Shown here: positions 63,223 to 64,000 of the stretch, one piece after another
How the letters are laid out: every line of letters starts with the position of its first letter
How positions within the stretch are numbered: the first letter of the stretch is position 1
Assembly (NCBI GenBank): GCA_049515135.1
Contig: JBEKUJ010000010.1
Coordinates: 62,001-126,000, forward strand
Length of the DNA stretch: 64,000 nucleotides
Direction: 5' to 3'
DNA from: Fen-1364 sp049515135
GTDB taxonomy: Bacteria; Spirochaetota; Spirochaetia; SZUA-6; Fen-1364
Notes under the pieces: generated by a model
The model's database searches: none
Told to the model about the DNA's origin: nothing
The model's input: the letters and a program-made list of their open reading frames with translations, nothing else
Made by a program: the position numbers and the translations under genes

Positions 63223-64000
63223 AAGAGGCAAAATCAGTTCTGGTGGTGCTGGCGGTGATGCTCTCAGGGTGTTATCTTTTTACACCCACAAACACATCGC
63301 CAATTACAAGTGTCACGGTGGATCCACCCTATCTTACAGTAGGGCCTGGTGAGCAGGTGACGGTGAATGTCACAACCGACCCGCCCAACGTCCCAGGAGG
63401 GGTCACCTGGTCGATCAAGGACGACTACTACGCCACCGTGTACGGAACGAGCAAGGTGGGTCTGATTACAGGAAAGCACCTGGGCTCCACGACCCTCACT
63501 GCTTCCATAGGCGGCAAGTCTGCCGATGTGCTGTGTAACGTAGTCCCTGCAGGGTCAGCAGGAGGTGGTACGTACATCACAAGCACCGATACTGTGATCC
63601 TCATGGCACCCGGGGATTCGCGGAACGTTTCCGCCCAACTTGTGGGTGGAAGCGATCAGGACCAAAGCGGCATCCAGTGGCAGGTCAAGGACTCCAGCAT
63701 ACTCGATATCCTGGGCCAGGGACCGAATGCACTCATAACAGCGCTTAAAAACGGAACCACACAGATAACACTCAGCCACCCGATGTCTACTACGACCTTC
63801 ACGATTGCCGTTCGAGTCGATGGGTCGACGAAGGCGCTCCAGCTCAGTAAGAGCAGCTTCATCATGACTCCTGGGGATATTCAGGAATTGGATGCTGCGA
63901 TAGCAGACGGATCACTATCTGATCTGGCCTCGATCACGTGGTCTGTGCGTGCGGGTACAGGAACAGATAGCAACTTCCTGACCATCACAGGCAGTGGTGG
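63219..64000 (+). CDS. lipoprotein with Ig-like (BIG_2) repeats, partial at the right edge
   Basis: 260 codons are open to the end of the window. A GTG start at 63219 overlaps the trbI stop and has GGAGG seven bases upstream. The signal peptide ends in lipobox MLSGC. It is followed by bacterial Ig-like repeats of 85-95 residues, each with a pattern like VTVDPPYLTVGPGEQVTV, GVTWSIKDD, VGLITGKHLGSTTLTA; the second and third start near TDTVILMAPGDSRNV and KSSFIMTPGDIQEL. It may be a surface adhesin or mating-contact protein of the ICE. It is translationally coupled to the secretion genes. Confidence 0.82.
   Translation, partial: MKEAKSVLVVLAVMLSGCYLFTPTNTSPITSVTVDPPYLTVGPGEQVTVNVTTDPPNVPGGVTWSIKDDYYATVYGTSKVGLITGKHLGSTTLTASIGGKSADVLCNVVPAGSAGGGTYITSTDTVILMAPGDSRNVSAQLVGGSDQDQSGIQWQVKDSSILDILGQGPNALITALKNGTTQITLSHPMSTTTFTIAVRVDGSTKALQLSKSSFIMTPGDIQELDAAIADGSLSDLASITWSVRAGTGTDSNFLTITGSG

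Larger units (their letters stand above)
13843..64000 (+). mobile_element. integrative and conjugative element inserted at tRNA-Glu (left part; continues past the right edge)
   Basis: The left boundary is placed at the 3' end of tRNA-Glu, next to a tyrosine integrase. Inside are HTH regulators and excisionase-like genes, a defence island, several insertion sequences, a DUF3631 ATPase and a trb-type conjugative secretion operon that is still being read at the right edge. GC content and gene density differ from the chromosomal part to the left. The right end, relaxase and coupling protein are not in the window, so conjugative ability is inferred, not shown. Confidence 0.75.

Noticed and set aside
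13843..64000. Second copy of the tRNA-Glu 3' end as right attachment site
   Set aside because: No repeat of the tRNA end was found in the window; a partial match near 15734 (TTCGATTCC) is too short.
1..64000. CRISPR array or rRNA genes
   Set aside because: No regularly spaced direct repeats with unique spacers and no rRNA-like sequence were seen.

Overview
The window looks like part of a spirochaete chromosome (phylum Spirochaetota, probably anaerobic or facultative) with a large integrative and conjugative element (ICE) inserted in it. The spirochaete call rests on two adjacent FlaA-type flagellar sheath genes (10754-12300), which are characteristic of periplasmic flagella. A bactofilin, lipoprotein genes with LSGC/LAAC lipoboxes and a decayed LuxR-type HTH of spirochaete style fit this. 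The species cannot be named from the sequence.

Core chromosome, 1-13842. A minus-strand operon encodes a group 3b bidirectional NAD(P)-linked [NiFe] hydrogenase in the classic order hydB-hydG-hydD-hydA, followed by its maturation protease and a lone response-regulator receiver. A partial hypF at the left edge supplies the CN ligands of the same active site. A long uracil phosphoribosyltransferase-like gene sits between them. Then come a membrane protein with a nearly leaderless promoter, class II fructose-bisphosphate aldolase, a lipoprotein, flaA and a flaA2-like gene behind a perfect consensus promoter, a coiled-coil protein, a bactofilin, tRNA-Gln(CTG) and tRNA-Glu(CTC).

ICE, about 13843 to beyond 64000. 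A tyrosine integrase lies directly downstream of tRNA-Glu, the usual arrangement for integration into a tRNA 3' end. The right attachment site is not in the window. Behind the integrase are small HTH genes and then a defence island. It holds an SbcC/SbcD-like pair, a RadC-like protein, a compact five-gene operon (P-loop ATPase, zinc-motif protein, HsdM-like methyltransferase, HsdS, and a 1716-residue PD-(D/E)XK nuclease plus HerA/FtsK ATPase), and a SIR2-HerA pair with a KTSC-domain protein translationally coupled to it. The five-gene operon is the most interesting system here. It has type I style modification genes but no HsdR; its apparent effector resembles DndH/DptH, without any phosphorothioation genes.

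Insertion-sequence zone, 37100-49300. It contains a frameshifted IS110 transposase, an intact IS110 transposase, a 1350-bp IS256-family element with an 8-bp target duplication, and a 4909-bp IS21-family transposon with a 7-bp target duplication. The IS21 transposon carries a slice of foreign chromosome: a methyltransferase tail, a complete GT39-like gene and the head of a PII-uridylyltransferase-like gene.

ICE maintenance and transfer, 49356-64000. This part has a trypsin-like protease, an Mth938-like protein, an XRE regulator, excisionase-like HTH proteins and a DUF3631 ATPase whose 3' end is packed with GGTAGCG repeats. It ends in a Trb/VirB type IV secretion operon (trbE-J-L-F-G-I order) that runs into an Ig-like-repeat lipoprotein at the right edge. 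No relaxase, coupling protein, TrbB, TrbC or TrbD is visible in the window. No CRISPR array or rRNA was seen.
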